Positions 34,259 through 46,989 are shown, numbered from the stretch's first letter. The stretch is 64,000 nucleotides of DNA from Epiperipatus broadwayi (GCA_028023455.1 JAQFVV010000056.1:4053717-4117716), one strand, 5' to 3'. A program made the numbers and translations. Notes: generated by a model from the letters alone, not told the origin.

Positions 34259-36000
34259 TCATATTTTAATGTTAGAAGCTTGTCGATTTATTAAATGCGT
34301 TTTATTCCTGTTTATAAAAATTGCCTCTTTAATTTTTCTTTTACTATGGTTTCTCTCTTCATGAAGAATTTTCACATTTTCAAAATTAAATTTAAATTTA
34401 TATTTACATGTTTTTTCATGATCAAAGAAAACTGAAGGAGATATTAAATCACCATTATTTTTTACATGCTTATATAACAATTCATGTTCCTTCAATCTTT
34501 TCTCAATACTGCACCTAGATTCACCTATATATGACAACATACAATCACAAAAAAATTGATATATGACACTACTTTTTTGCTTGACAGATATGACATCTTT
34601 AGAATTATTGACTAATTTATTAATATTGTTTGGAACGTAGAATGAAGCATTAAACACATTTTTATGTAAATCCTTAAAAAATTTCACTTGTGGATTTGAA
34701 ATAAATGGAATAGATATCCATTTTTTACTATTAATCTTCATTTCTTTTAAATTATAATAATTTTTTTTAAATTGACATAAAGTATTGTTTATTTGTTACA
34801 TTTTATAACCAACATCAAGCAATTCCTTGGCAAATATCTCAATATTTTTCAGTTTATCACTTTGGTAATGACATAATTTTTCATTCCGAAACAAAAAAGA
34901 TTTAAAACTTGCCATCTTATGCATCATTGGTACTTTTGATTTACAATTTATATATCCTCTTTTCTGCAGTGGCTTAATAATTAGTTTATAATTTAATATA
35001 CTGTTATCTCTTGTGATCCTTAAATCTAAATAGTTAATCTTATTGTCCTGTTCTTTTTCAATAGTCCATTTCAAGCCATTCAACTTATTTAATTCCTCTA
35101 TAAGCAAATATATACTATTAATATTTCAACAAACAAAAACATCATCCACATATCTTTTGTAAATTTTAATATCTCCAAAAGTACACATATTTAAAATACT
35201 ACTCTCATATGTAGATAAAACAAAATTGCAAATTTGTGCAACTACAGGCAAACCCATAGGCCAACCTTTAGTCATTTTACAATATTGACCTTCAAAAGAT
35301 GCAACAATGTTATCATTAAAAATTTTTAAAGAATCAATGATAAATTTTATCATATATTTACAAATACTTTTACTTTCTAATGCATGTTCAATTATTTTTT
35401 ATGGAATTCATTCTATCAATAGATCCATACATTTCTGTAACATCCAATGAAGCAATAACATCATTTTCATCAATCATTAAATTTTTAATACTATTTACAA
35501 AGTCAAACGATGAAGCAATAGTATTTTCCCCAAATCCTAAAAAGTATTGTAAAAGTTTACCAATATATTTAGAAGTCTGATATATAAAGGAAACACCAAA
35601 ATCTATCATAACTCACAAAGGATTATCTTCTTTACATAATTTTATATTTGCAAAAATATGAGGACATATAGCACAAGAAGGATATATCATATAGTATACA
35701 TTATTATTTAAAACTTTAGTTTTAGCACTTTTTAAAATACGAAATGTCAATATATTAATAAAATTAAAATGCAAATGGACAAACTTGGTTTCTTTTTGAT
35801 TGAAGATTATAATATGGATGGTCAAAGAATAAAATTTATTAACAATATTCACATTTTGTATATCTTAATTTTTTTTATCCAAATATTTTCATGGTCTACA
35901 ATTTTACTTCTATATTCTTTTTCAAAAAAGAAAAATAAATATAGTGAAAATTATATATATCAGTAGTGAATAAATCTATGTAACATTGTTCATATTCATA
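34259..36000 (-). pseudogene. Penelope-like element polyprotein (RT plus GIY-YIG), broken
   Basis: A single minus-strand coding series interrupted by a few stops and shifts. N-terminal part at about 35,990-35,613 (IYPSCAICPHIFANIKL). RT: SLDVTEMYGSID (palm Asp) at about 35,450, KGWPMGLP at about 35,265, YVDD at about 35,140, and INYLDLRI at about 35,035. Then a linker, and a C-terminal GIY-YIG nuclease at about 34,590-34,260 with VIYQFFCDC, YIGESRCSIEKRLKEH and KEAIFINRN. This domain order defines Penelope-like elements, which encode a telomerase-related RT and an endonuclease used for integration. The breaks include a TGA at 35,613-35,615 where its relative at 40 kb has Arg, and a TGA right after YVDDVFVC. 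It was recently coding but is now dead. Confidence 0.9.
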
Positions 36001-36430
36001 CACACCTGTAAGATGATAACTTATAATATTTGTGAAACTATCAGTAATCATTTTGACCTCACATTCCAATTACTCTTAGAGTGTTTTTGCTTGTCATCTC
36101 TGACACATATTAATTGGTTAAACATTTCACTTATGAATGAATAGAATTTTTATATAACTATTTCAAACTAATAACAATAATCATGCAAGATAAATATATC
36201 TTCTAAATATTCTAAAAAATATTTGCCCCGTTAAGCTGTTTAATATCATTAAAGTAGAAAACATCTTATCAATAGCACATGTACTTCTCACTTTGCTTTG
36301 ATATAAAATATTTTCTTTACATTTACCTTCTATTTGTCATTTAAAAAAAGACTACTATATTCATTAGCCACATTCATAAAAGTGGAATATTGGTTTCTCT
36401 AATCTTACATAATATATACAATAATATAAG
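36000..36430. other. Spacer, possible 5' region of the Penelope element
   Basis: No inverted copy of the 34.07-34.20 kb module is found here, so the 5' end of the element cannot be placed. AT-rich, no frame. Confidence 0.35.
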
Positions 36431-36449
36431 TCTCAGTTCTCTAATATAT

Positions 36450-36635
36450 AACTGAACACTCGAAATCTTAAACTGGAGTCCAAGAGATTCTAAAAGACCC
36501 AGAAAGAAACCACATGTGAGATGGATGGATAAAATAAGAAAGTGTGCAGGGTTGATCTGGAGAAGAGAAGCTAAAAATTGGAAAAGATGGATTGAACTTG
36601 AAGAGACCTTCATTTTGCAGTGGATTAATGGTTGA
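36450..36635 (+). pseudogene. 3' end of a non-LTR retrotransposon ORF2
   Basis: The plus frame reads RPRKKPHVRWMDKIRKCAG, then REAKNWKRWIELEETFILQW and ends ING at a TGA stop (36,633-36,635). This matches the C-terminal tail of I/Jockey-related LINEs (family pattern: GRPRKRWIDDIxKxAG ... AxDRxxWRxLxEAYxQQW). It is followed directly by GATGATGATAATGATAAT, a simple-repeat 3' tail typical of such LINEs. It is probably a severely 5'-truncated insertion, intact over its last 50 codons. Confidence 0.8.
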
Positions 36636-36659
36636 TGATGATAATGATAATCTTAAATG

Positions 36660-38220
36660 TGCTTTCTTTGATGATTAATAAAATAAATTAATAAACCATA
36701 AGGTCATAACGAGCAAATATCTCATAATGTATATAGAAATATCTGCCCAGTTTCATTGAATAAAGTTTATTTTATTCAAGGAATAGTATTATTACTTACT
36801 ACTTTAATTTTGATATATGTATACCCAATTGCTACACATTAAATTACATATTTTAAAAATTGATATTTATAGATACATAGTTTTGACTTATAATTATTTG
36901 TTCTTATTTTAAAGACTATAAATAATATGCAATTACAAAACCACTAAATGTGTATGCTTATGCTTGATTATTTAATCAATTAAAACATTTTTAATATTCT
37001 TTTTTACTGTTATTCTTTGAATTATTATTTTATTTTTTAAATTAACAAACATTAAAAAAATGAAATGCTATTCTTGAATGTTATGCTCAGAGGTGTATTA
37101 AATCTAACCTTTCCATTAATAATTCGTTGTTAAAAATATAGAAAATAATAATAAAGTAAAATTACCATTTGTGTCACTTTATTCTTTCACAAAGTATACT
37201 ATTAAGAATTATTAGATCATTTTTTTAAAGTCTGGTGTCTTTTTATAAACCCCTTAAGATCCAAAAGTGATGTATCTGAAGGTATTGTTTGCTAATTGAA
37301 ATAATTATTATTTGCTTTAAAGTTTTAATTAGAAATTCAGTTATAAGATAAGAGAGACACAAATTTTAAAGTAGTTGTCAATTCCTCTAGTTTTTTGAAA
37401 ATCTAGCTGAAGAAAGGGAAGCAACCCCCCCTCCCCTCTTCATTTTATTTAGAAATCTATTTTGTGTTTAAAAATTCCTAATAAAATAAAATATGTATTT
37501 GTTTTATTATCAGTCCTGAAGACAAACATTTTATGCTAATTTTCACTACAAAAGCCTAGATTATATTTTTTTGTTTTTGTTTTTTTATTTTTCAACTGTT
37601 TCATAGCAAAGTCTAGATTTTTCTCTGTCTTAACATAACATTTTATTCAACAAAACTGATTATTGTAAATAAAATAAAATAAGTAAAATTGTATGTATTA
37701 ATTTGTTCACACTGTAACATTTTTTTTTTGTTTTCACTTGTTGTATGGTTTCAACTTTAATTTTAGTATTAAATGATTATTATATATAAAAATATAATAA
37801 TTTGATAAATATTTTTGCTTAGAAAGAAAATAAATTGTAAAAACAATTACACTTGAATTTTGCAGTTATTTTAAAAATTAGATTTTAATCAAAACAATTA
37901 ACCATTTCATTATTCAGCTGTCTGGAGAAATATACTTATTTGAGAAAAGGAACAAAATCTTTTTTATTTGATGTTTTATTTAAAATGTAATTGAATAAAT
38001 ATAAATATATGATAAATCTTCCAAATTCTGCTTCTGAAGTTAAAACATTTTAAATATTTTTTTTACAATATTGAAATAAATTCTAACAAACCATTAGTAG
38101 TGATATGTTAGCAAACAACTTTTATAACCATCATCTTGTAATTTGCACTGTTAATGTTAAACACAAAAATATAATGGTTTATGTTTAAAAATAAAACATT
38201 TGTGTATAAAATAAATGTGT
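36660..38220. other. AT-rich spacer, no gene seen
   Basis: Only homopolymer-rich sequence, with one C-rich run near 37,423-37,436. No domain recognised. Confidence 0.5.
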
Positions 38221-38222
38221 AG

Positions 38223-39085
38223 ACACTATAAATAAAATAGAAATTTATATAACATTACAACACTAGTCAAAGACAAAAATTTACTAAAACTTTTCCACAA
38301 TCATGGTTCATCTATTAACAAATAGACCATTTCAAGTGAAATTCAACAAAAAACATAAATCTCAGATTCAGAAAGTTTTATAATAATCTTATTTTTAAAT
38401 TTACCTTTTTCATAAAAGATAATCTCTGTATTATCAAATAATATATTATGATCTATATTCAGTTGATAAATATACAAAGCTAAGTTATGATTTCTATTTT
38501 TAACTCTACTCTTATGCGCTTAACTTTTCATTAAGACTTAATTTGCTTTGCCTATATAAATTTTATGACAACTGCAATAATCTTATAAACTATCCCAGGA
38601 CTAATTCTGCTATCAATTGACTGTTTTGAACTATTTAATAATGAATTTAAATTCAGATCTTTTTTCCAGGCCATTTTCTTATTCCCCAATAAAAAACTAT
38701 TTTTATTAATCACTTTACAAATTGATGAATTATATGCTAAAAAATAAACTCTTTATTCTCATAACTCAGCTTTATATATTCATGAACTGAATACAGGTCA
38801 TAAAATATTATTTGACAATGCAGAGATTATTTTTATGAAAAAAAAAAATTCTACAAAAGAGTAAAAAAAAACTTTGATTATAAAAGTTTCTGAATCTGAG
38901 GCTGTCAATCTCATGAAGACTATCTTTTAATTATTTTGTTTTTATACATAAGTTGTATATATTTTGTTGACTTTCAATTGAAATAGTCTATTTTTTAATA
39001 GATGAAACTATAATTATGGAAGAATTTTAATAATTTTTTTTGGCTAGTATTGTAATGTTATATGAATTTTTTATTTTATGTATAA
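38223..39085 (-). mobile_element. Eroded Penelope-like element with inverted terminal repeats
   Basis: Inverted repeats of about 130-160 bp bracket the segment. The left (38,223-38,385) and right (about 38,877-39,085) copies share ATATAACATTACAA, ACTAG, TTAATAGATGAA, AAATAGTC and TTTCTGAATCTGAG on opposite strands. Between them, minus-strand frames give GIVYKI and CSCHKIYIG, then ALYIYQLN, the GIY-YIG nuclease part of a Penelope ORF with frameshifts. No RT is left. It is a third, older lineage, distinct in its termini from the elements at 34 kb and 40 kb. Confidence 0.65.
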
Positions 39086-39089
39086 TAAT

Positions 39090-39800
39090 ATATATTCAGG
39101 ATTTGTAATAATTATTATGAAATTATTGTGTAAAAATAATCATGAATTGTTCCAAAAAGTCAAGATTTAATCCTTTGAATAAAGCAATATCACAATATTT
39201 AAGACTTCCAAGAACAAATGCAATGCCATCAAGATGGAGTAAAATGGCATAAAGTTGGAGTTTAAAGACTTTCATTTGGCCATTATGTCATTTATTCTGA
39301 CATCATTAGAATTTTTTTGAAATTAAAATATTAGAATAAAATATATGTAAATTTTAGCAGTCAGGAAAAAAGTTAGCAAAATCTCTCAATAAATGACTGT
39401 ATTTGGGAATTAATTTTTTTAATTTTTCATGCAAAAGGCACTCATTTGACTAATGTGAATGGTCAATATTTTTTTAAAATAATAATCAGAATGTTTAATT
39501 TTTTCTTGGTTTGTGTTTTACATTAGCAAGATTAATCATTACTACTATTAATTTTTGTTGTATAATAAAACAAATAAATATGTTGTAATGTGTGTGAGTG
39601 TTTACATTTATAAATTTTTTTATGAGCAAGTATTTTTATCTATAGTTAGGATAAGTGCTATTCTTTATATTTTGGCTATTTAACAATTGTTATTTACCTA
39701 TTTACAACAAAATTATGTGAATTATCTTAAAGAAAAACCTTTTGTTTTTCTTTTCATTTTATTATTATTCTCTCCTTTATTGCATTGTTACTTTAGTTTA
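39090..39800. other. AT-rich spacer, no gene seen
   Basis: No supportable feature before the long TA tract. Confidence 0.5.
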
Positions 39801-39804
39801 GTGC

Positions 39805-40052
<248 letters not shown>

Positions 40053-40107
40053 ATTTATATAATTATTTCAGTTAGTGTTAACAGTAACTTTCTTTCACAC
40101 ACACATA

Positions 40108-40278
40108 TATATATATTAAAATACAGTAAAATTCACATAAATTTCAGTTATTTTATTAGAAGTACTTTCAACTATGCATCTTGTAGTCTTTATCAACTAT
40201 ACAGCATTGAATAATCACAATGAGACACCTTTTCATAATATCCATAGTTCAATTTAGTTTAGTTCTCCCACAATTCTG
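40108..40278. repeat. Left inverted terminal repeat of Penelope element 2
   Basis: About 171 bp, the inverse of 41,867-42,037, with only scattered differences. Landmarks: ACAGTAAAATTCACATAAAT, TTTTATTAGAAGTACTTTC, ATCTTGTAGTCTTTATCAAC, CCATAGTTCAATTTAGTTTA and CTCCCACAATTCTG. A TA tract is at its outer end. Penelope elements are known to carry flanking LTR-like repeats that may be inverted. Confidence 0.85.
40153..40207 (-). ncRNA. Hammerhead ribozyme (degenerate), Penelope 2 left terminus
   Basis: On the minus strand TTGATAA, helix II GACTA/TAGTT around CAAGATGCA, GAAA, then GTACTTCTAA. It has the same register as the right terminus, with one wobble in helix II. First core positions 3 and 8 differ from CTGATGA in both termini. 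Confidence 0.5.
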
Positions 40279-40286
40279 AAAAAGTT

Positions 40287-41886
40287 ATGGATCAAATGAA
40301 TAAGCTTAAATTTCAAAAAAGGGAAATAAATATAGATACATCCCGCATAAAATTTATAAATGAAATTTTAATAAAAGCAAAGAATAAAGCTATTGATAGC
40401 TATACATATTATAATTTATATCCATCATCAGCTATTTGTCCAAGGATATTTTCAAATATAAAGCTACATAAAGAAAATTATCCATTAAGATTGATGGTTG
40501 ATTTTTGTGGTGCATATTATTATCAAACATGTAGATATATTGAATTATTACTTCAAGATATTTTAGGTTTTGGAGAATATACTGTTTCATCATCGTTTGA
40601 TTTTGTGCATAAAATTAAGAATATAAATATAGGGTTTCATTACACAATTTGTACTTTAGATATAAATGAAATGTATGGCTCAATAGATTGAATAGAGTCA
40701 ATTAATATTATTTATAATGCTCTTGTTTCAAAAAATATAAAGTCTGATATTATAAATTTTATTATAAAAGTATTACAGTTTATTGAGAAAAATATTTATA
40801 ATAATTTTAATAATGAATATTATAAAATGAGTTATGGTTGGCCAATGGGTCTTCCTGCTGGAGCTCAAATTTGTAATTTTATTATATCAACTTAATGAAA
40901 GTAAAATCTTAAAGCAATTGAAATATTAAGAAAGTTAAGTATATCATAGATATGTAGATGATGTTTTTATTTGTGGAAAACATGATGTAATAATCAATTT
41001 ATTTAATGAATTAAATCAGATTAATGATATAAAGTGGGTTATAACTCAAGAAAAATACAATTTCATAAAATTCTTGGATATTCAAGTTATATGTAATGAA
41101 TACAATTTGGATTGTTTTATGTCAATTAAACCAATTGAAACTAGAAGTTTTATTCCATATGAATCACATGGACCTATAAGTCATAAGTTGTTTGGATTAA
41201 AGTCATTCTTATTTTGAAATGAAAAATTATGCAAATATTCTAGTGATAAAATAAAAAATGTAAATTTATTTGTTAATGATTTGTTGAAAATTGGTTATAA
41301 TAAAAATGCTATTACTAATATTATTAAAAAATTTAAAAGGAATCAACAATATAATAAAACTAAAAATAAAAATAATATCAAAATGAAATGGATTCCAATG
41401 CCATTTATATCAGATGAGCAGGTCAAGTTTATTAGGAGAATTTATAATGGTTTGTGTCATATTGCTTTTTTCTCAACAAATAATACAAATAGATTACTTA
41501 ATAACTCTAAAATTCAAAATTCAAATTTTAATCAAAATTGTATTATATATAAATTGATATGTAAATGTGGCTTACAATATATCAGTGAATCTAAATGTAC
41601 ATTGGAGAAGAGAATAAAAGAGCATATGCTTTTATATAATAGAATTCAAAAAGAGAAACAATCAGGAAAAGATGTAAATAAACCTTCATCATCTGTTTTA
41701 TTTGATTATAATAAAACTTATCAATATGGATTTAAATTTGATTATAAAAATATAAAAATTATTCAAATTGAACATTGCCACAATAAACATAAAATAAAAG
41801 AGGCTATGTTGATTTTAAGAAATCATCAAATGTTAATGAATTGGCAATCATCAAATGTTAAAATAACAGAATTGTGGGAGAACTAA
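40287..41886 (+). pseudogene. Penelope-like element polyprotein (RT plus GIY-YIG), broken
   Basis: Plus-strand counterpart of the 34-36 kb element, clearly homologous but diverged. N-terminal part with LYPSSAICPRIFSNIKLHKE. RT has TLDINEMYGSID (about 40,655-40,690), YGWPMGLPAGAQICNF (about 40,833-40,880), YVDDVFIC (about 40,948) and KFLDIQV (about 41,068). GIY-YIG domain: CIIYKLICKCGLQYISE (about 41,545-41,590; Ser replaces Gly of YIG), then EKRIKEH, ending at TAA 41,886. Disruptions are TGA at 40,689-40,691 and 41,215-41,217, both at Arg positions in the sibling, plus a frameshift near 40,895. The last codons run into the right inverted repeat. Confidence 0.9.
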
Positions 41887-42037
41887 ACTAAATTGAACTA
41901 TGGGTATTATGAAAAGATGTCTTGTTTTGATTATTCTATGTTATATAGTTGATAAAGACTACAAGATGTATAGTCGAAAGTACTTCTAATAAAATAAATA
42001 TAATTTATGTGAATTTTACTGTATATATATATATATA
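41867..42037. repeat. Right inverted terminal repeat of Penelope element 2
   Basis: Inverse of the left repeat (40,108-40,278). It begins inside the last seven codons of the ORF and ends in a (TA)n tract. The inverse relation covers almost the full 171 bp, so the complete element spans about 40,108-42,037. Confidence 0.85.
41943..41992 (+). ncRNA. Hammerhead ribozyme (degenerate), Penelope 2 right terminus
   Basis: TTGATAA (41,949-41,955), helix II GACTA/TAGTC (41,957-41,961 with 41,971-41,975), GAAA (41,976-41,979), helix III AG/CT around TA, then TTCTAATA. Position and orientation, just 3' of the GIY-YIG ORF on the coding strand, are where Penelope ribozymes are known to occur. C3 is T and G8 is A, and helix I is only about 3 bp, so cleavage is doubtful. 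Confidence 0.55.
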
Positions 42038-42039
42038 TT

Positions 42040-43830
42040 GTACTGGATGAAAGCTTTTGATCTCGCATATACTGACCACAAGGGCACCACTAGTTCAAAA
42101 AATCAGAACTAGACATTTATTTTGAAGGGTGGACAGGATATGCGAACCCGAATGCACGGGACTAGCTCAATTAAGCAAATGAGATCTTATGTTTTGTTCA
42201 GAAAGTTGGAAAGGTAGCAACAGAAAACAAAATCAACCAAGTAAAAATGAATAAATATTTTATTAGTAGCTTGGTTAAATAAACATAAATCTAAATAATA
42301 AGTTTTAAAATACACTTAAAATGTACTACTCGTACATTCGTCAAAATGAAATATTTTTTTTTAACACTGCTTAGAAATGATTTCTGTGCATTGGATAACT
42401 ATAGTGGAAAGAGTGCAAAAATACTGTTAGTAGGAGAAGTATTAGTAAGTATTCAGTGATCTCACATAAAAAAAGGGGGGTTAGCTTCTTGCTTATAACT
42501 CATAGTTAGGAAAATAATAAATTTCTAGATTTGAGAGCTTATGTTGAAACAGGAGAAATGCAAAGATAGCTGCCAAAACATTAACTTTGAGAAACAAAAC
42601 AGGGTGTTGAAAGATATTACTTTCAATCAATTGACCTCCCTCAAAGTAAGGCAGGCTAGGAGCTCATGATCTACCTATTAAAAGGGTTAAAATGATTGTA
42701 CATGCCCCTAATAAATGAATTGGAAGCTCAAAGGAATAAAACTAATGACTATTATATTTCATAGTAAAATCTCTAGTCAGTGAAGATTTAATAATCACTA
42801 AAAAAAAAATAATTATTTCTAAAACACATGCTATCACAGTATAACAGCAAATGATATGATGTAATCAATATTTTCATAATCTATGGAGACTAATTGAATC
42901 CAGGAAGCCACACACCCACACACAGATTGATGGACTTGACAGCTAAATATTTCTGAAGTGAAACTCAGCATGCCATTTGTAGCACTGAAATGTCACATGA
43001 TCACCCAAATAACTAATCATTTGATTGTTTTATAATGCTGCTAGTGAATTTATATTACATCTTTTTCTTTTCATGATTCAAATAATCCATTCTAGGGACT
43101 ATATTTCTTTGTTTGTTAAAAATCAGATGATAAATTATGACAAACTACTATATTGGTGATCAGGTGTCTCATTATTTAATCTCATGTGTCTCTTTCACGA
43201 AACTTTTTAGAATCATCCAGTTTATTTTTAAACAAAATTCACTAGGCAGAGCTAGCACTGTGGATTTCAGATCAGCGATAGAATAGCATTTCAGGAGCTA
43301 AAGATTTATTGATAATTTTCGAACTGAAGAAAACGGAGAAAAATAGGCAATTTGATCACATGTGTAATAATGTTGGGTTTCAGTTGTGGGTTTGTTACTT
43401 GAACATCATAAGTCCTATTAAACAGCCAAACACATATCGATATATATATATATTACTTCTGTAAAAACGTATATGATGTAATTGTAAAATTGAGATGCTT
43501 CAATAAATTATAAATAGTATATGGGGTAGCAAACAATCGCGAACTACTACTAATGATCGAAATGTTAACATTTAGATATAGTATTCTTTTGCTTAGTGGC
43601 TCAACATACCTGGCAGAAAACAACATTTGTTCAATGATTATGTGTGTGCATATATATAAAGAGAGAGATAAATAATTCAGTAGATAATTACTTAGAATTT
43701 GTTTATTTGTTATAAGAATATCGGTCCATGCTTTTTATACTTTTGTAAATATACTTATTAATAAGTAAAAAGTTATAAACTGCTTTTTAAATTAATCCGT
43801 TGCAAGAAAAAAATCATCATAGAGAAATAA
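42040..43830. other. Spacer, no gene seen
   Basis: A less AT-rich block at about 42,040-42,190 holds a perfect CTAGTTC...GAACTAG hairpin (42,089-42,111) and an ACCCGAATGC motif. It looks like an unrecognised repeat end. The rest is unremarkable. Confidence 0.45.
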
Positions 43831-43899
43831 TGAAGAAGGCATTTATGTTTATTTTTTGGCTAAAAATAACAAAATACCTATTTATCAGCCACGGTTGGA

Positions 43900-44035
43900 T
43901 GTTTAGCTACATTGGCTATTGACTTGAGTAAGTAAAAAAGATTATTTATCTTAACGGTATTCGAATCCAAGTCGTTGTAATGGCAGACGGGTGTGTTGCC
44001 ATTGAATCACGGCAATTATTCCTCTACATATAAAC
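43900..44035 (-). repeat. tRNA-derived SINE fragment
   Basis: On the minus strand TGATTCAATGG (A box, about 43,999-44,009) and GGATTCGAATACC (B box, about 43,957-43,969) are spaced as in a tRNA promoter, with CGGGTGTGTTGCC/GGCAACACACCCG anticodon-arm sequence between. Downstream on the minus strand is an AT-poor tail with TAGCCAATGTAGC and CATCCAACCGTGGC. Target duplications were not found. Confidence 0.6.
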
Positions 44036-44434
44036 AGAATAGATATATGTACATCTTTTTTTTCGTTAATATTAAAATTTATATTCTATTATAATTCAGT
44101 TCAACTTTTTAATTAAATTGAGATTTGAAAGTAAACTTTTTTTTTTTTAATTTTTCAACTTTTCAGTTACATCTAATTTACAATTTTTAACCTTTAGAGA
44201 ATTTTTCAACTTTTTTTTTAAAAAAAAAAAAAAAAATACTGTCTTTATATTATTCTGTTTTACAAACCTAATGTATTAAGTGGTCAAGACAGGTGTAAAT
44301 TTAAGAGATTAAATTTTAAAAAGAAAAAAAAGAGTATAGCAGGAAATGTTCAAGTTAAAGAACATGAGACTGATGTACTTTATAATATACATTCATAAAT
44401 AATGAGACACTCAATTTTATTTTTTTAAAATATT

Positions 44435-44495
44435 GATGAAGATTTGAATCCCATTGGTTACGTAAAGGTTAAAAGCCATTTGGCTACCTGTTCCT
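44435..44495 (-). repeat. tRNA-like SINE fragment
   Basis: On the minus strand GGTAGCCAAATGGC (A box, about 44,474-44,487) and GGGATTCAAATC (B box, about 44,449-44,460). The box spacing is short, so the tRNA portion is internally deleted. It is a different subfamily from the 44.0 kb fragment. Confidence 0.5.
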
Positions 44496-44499
44496 CCTC

Positions 44500-46950
44500 T
44501 TTTAGAGTAGTTGGTTGACTCCAAGCGCGTTAAAATTTAAATATCCCCAAAAGCTTGACTCTTATAAAAGATCTCTAAATTGCAGGGGGGAAGCTGGAAA
44601 TTTTTTAAAAGTTATAAACAATTAATTAGGTAGGGATTTTTGGTCAGTCTGTTTGAAGGCATGGGGTGATTAAGCAAGACATTTAGGATGTGCCTGGATG
44701 GGTGTGGTTCCATTGTGAGTTTGAGTCTTAAATTGATGTAATTGGAGAGGGGCTCTCCGTACATTTAACGTTGGTTGGCTTCACACTTTTGTGACCATTA
44801 ATGGGCTTCCAATCTTCTGAGCGCAACGTTGTGTAATTGAACTGCCACTAACTATTATCATCATAACTGCCACTAAAATATCACTATAAGGGGGCGCCCA
44901 TCCTTTAGAGCTATTACTGTGTGTATTTTGGGCAGCCGAGCACCAAGCCAGAACGGAATCCGATGAATTAGCATTAAACTTTTGCATTTGCACTGAAAGA
45001 GCTCCCATTATGTTGGAGATAAATTATTAATGAGCCCTTTTAGCTTGAGCATTGATCCAAAGACTAACTATCAAAAGTGTCTTCTGGCAGGGAGAAGTAT
45101 TGATTCTTAAGTGTGCAAAGCATTGCCAAACTTAAGCATTTAGTTTTAGAGAAAATTCATATTTAAGGAAAAACTGTTGCTTGTGAAGGTTTCATCACTC
45201 CGCATTAAAAATTTTGAATGACTGGAAAAAAAGCATGAAATATAAAAATTAATGAAAAAGGAAGAAAAAACGTTTTCACAAAGACTTTGGAAGGAGACAA
45301 AAATAATACGTCTTTAGGTTAAAAACGGTGGGAAATAGAAGTTGTCGCTGACATTAATGAGTTATAACTGCACAGCGGTGTTTGCTCCATTGGTCCGTTA
45401 AGAGAAAGAAAAAGTACAGTGTGAAGGAGATGATAGAAAATGTTAATCTACGAGCTGTATTTTTATATAAAAAAAGAGAAGAGAGAGGAAAGGGGGCAAA
45501 AGGAAGAACTCCTACCGAAGGGAGTTATAATAGTTAAATTTAATGATAGGCCAACATCACGAACAGTATGACAATAACAATAACAAACACACACACACAC
45601 AATTAGAATTATTCAAATTTATTGATAAATTTAAAACTTATTTTTATTATTTTAAATCTCAAATTTTTTGAAACCTAATGTAAAAAAAGAAGGGAAGGGA
45701 ACAAAATATATATATATAAATTAAATTTAAATATGATTGATATATTTAAATATCTGTTTAACTTTAAAATAATTTACTTTCCTTAGCTTTCTATTATTCT
45801 TTCTATACGTATACATTGTGAAAGATAATTGCTACGATGATAAAACTAATGCGTATTTAACCGAAAGTTCATTTCTGTGAAAAATTGAAAATATTTCAGA
45901 TACCTGTTTTTTTTCTCCTTTATTTACCTAGCTAATATTAATCGAGTTTGACAGTCATTGATGATCAGTTAATGGATATTTAGCTATTTTAAAATATACA
46001 TTAATGTAAAAACATCAACAATATAGAATTAACAATGTTGATTAGCCTAAATCGTGTGAGAGTAATGGACTATTTAAGAGTTTATTGTAAATTTACGCAC
46101 AGACTGAAAAAAAAAAAAAAAAATCTATATAAAACCTTGTGATATAGATATTGGATTGTGTGCATACATGAAATTTTACATCCAAGTGGAATTTGGAAAT
46201 ATTTTTAAATAGCTAATGGTTTCCAAACAGGCTTAATATTTTTTTTTCAAATGATCAATATAAACTCAATTTAACTAGACATCTAATTGTTGGTCACGAA
46301 TGTCTATATGAGTTTTCAGATATTCTTTGTTAAAAAGTTTTTTAAAAAAATAAAACCCTCATCCTTTTCTACTACTCTGTGGAAGGATGCTAAAGGAATA
46401 TTACATTCAGCCAACTGATTAGGGTGATTTCTGTTTTATTATTACATATTTAAGCAATATCTACCCTCTTTAAATCTCTACATAAGCAATATAAGGATTA
46501 TAAAAGCAATAGCTGAATGAGTATCAATAAAGTTTAAGAAAAATAATTGGATTAAAATTACAAAGAAGATATAATAGTTATGTTTTATTTTTTTATATAT
46601 TGAAGATAACATATGAACTTTAAAAATAACATCATAATCCTATTAAATAAAAAACACGTCTCTCTTTTAATTATACTAATGAAAATATTTTATTATCCTT
46701 TGAGTAAAAGTGTAAGAATTTAGATGGCTGCATTTAATAACGTATCTATCCTATTGACTTTTTAAAAATTTGACAGAGATATGTAGCTTATAGTTGAAAT
46801 TATTTTTTAGAGTCCTAAACATAAAACAACTGGAACATTTTAAAATATACTGATGATATGTCAATTCATTTTGGAATTTTAAACTTTAAATATAATTCTT
46901 TGAAGTTGCATTACCTAATTTTAAGAATGCATTTATTAATCCATTTTAGA
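44500..46950. other. Spacer with mixed low-complexity DNA
   Basis: Mostly unrecognised. A B-box-like GAGTTTGAGTC on the plus strand at about 44,719-44,729 may be another SINE trace. A GC-richer block at 44,760-45,010 includes GGGGGCGCCC. A short frame exists there on the minus strand, but no domain is recognised. A CA repeat lies at 45,587-45,601. Confidence 0.4.
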
Positions 46951-46989
46951 AAACAAAAGAGTTAAAAAGCATTGCAACAATTATTGTAG

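Noticed and set aside
35380-35580. Plus-strand frames across 35.38-35.97 kb
   Set aside because: They are antisense shadows of the minus-strand Penelope ORF.
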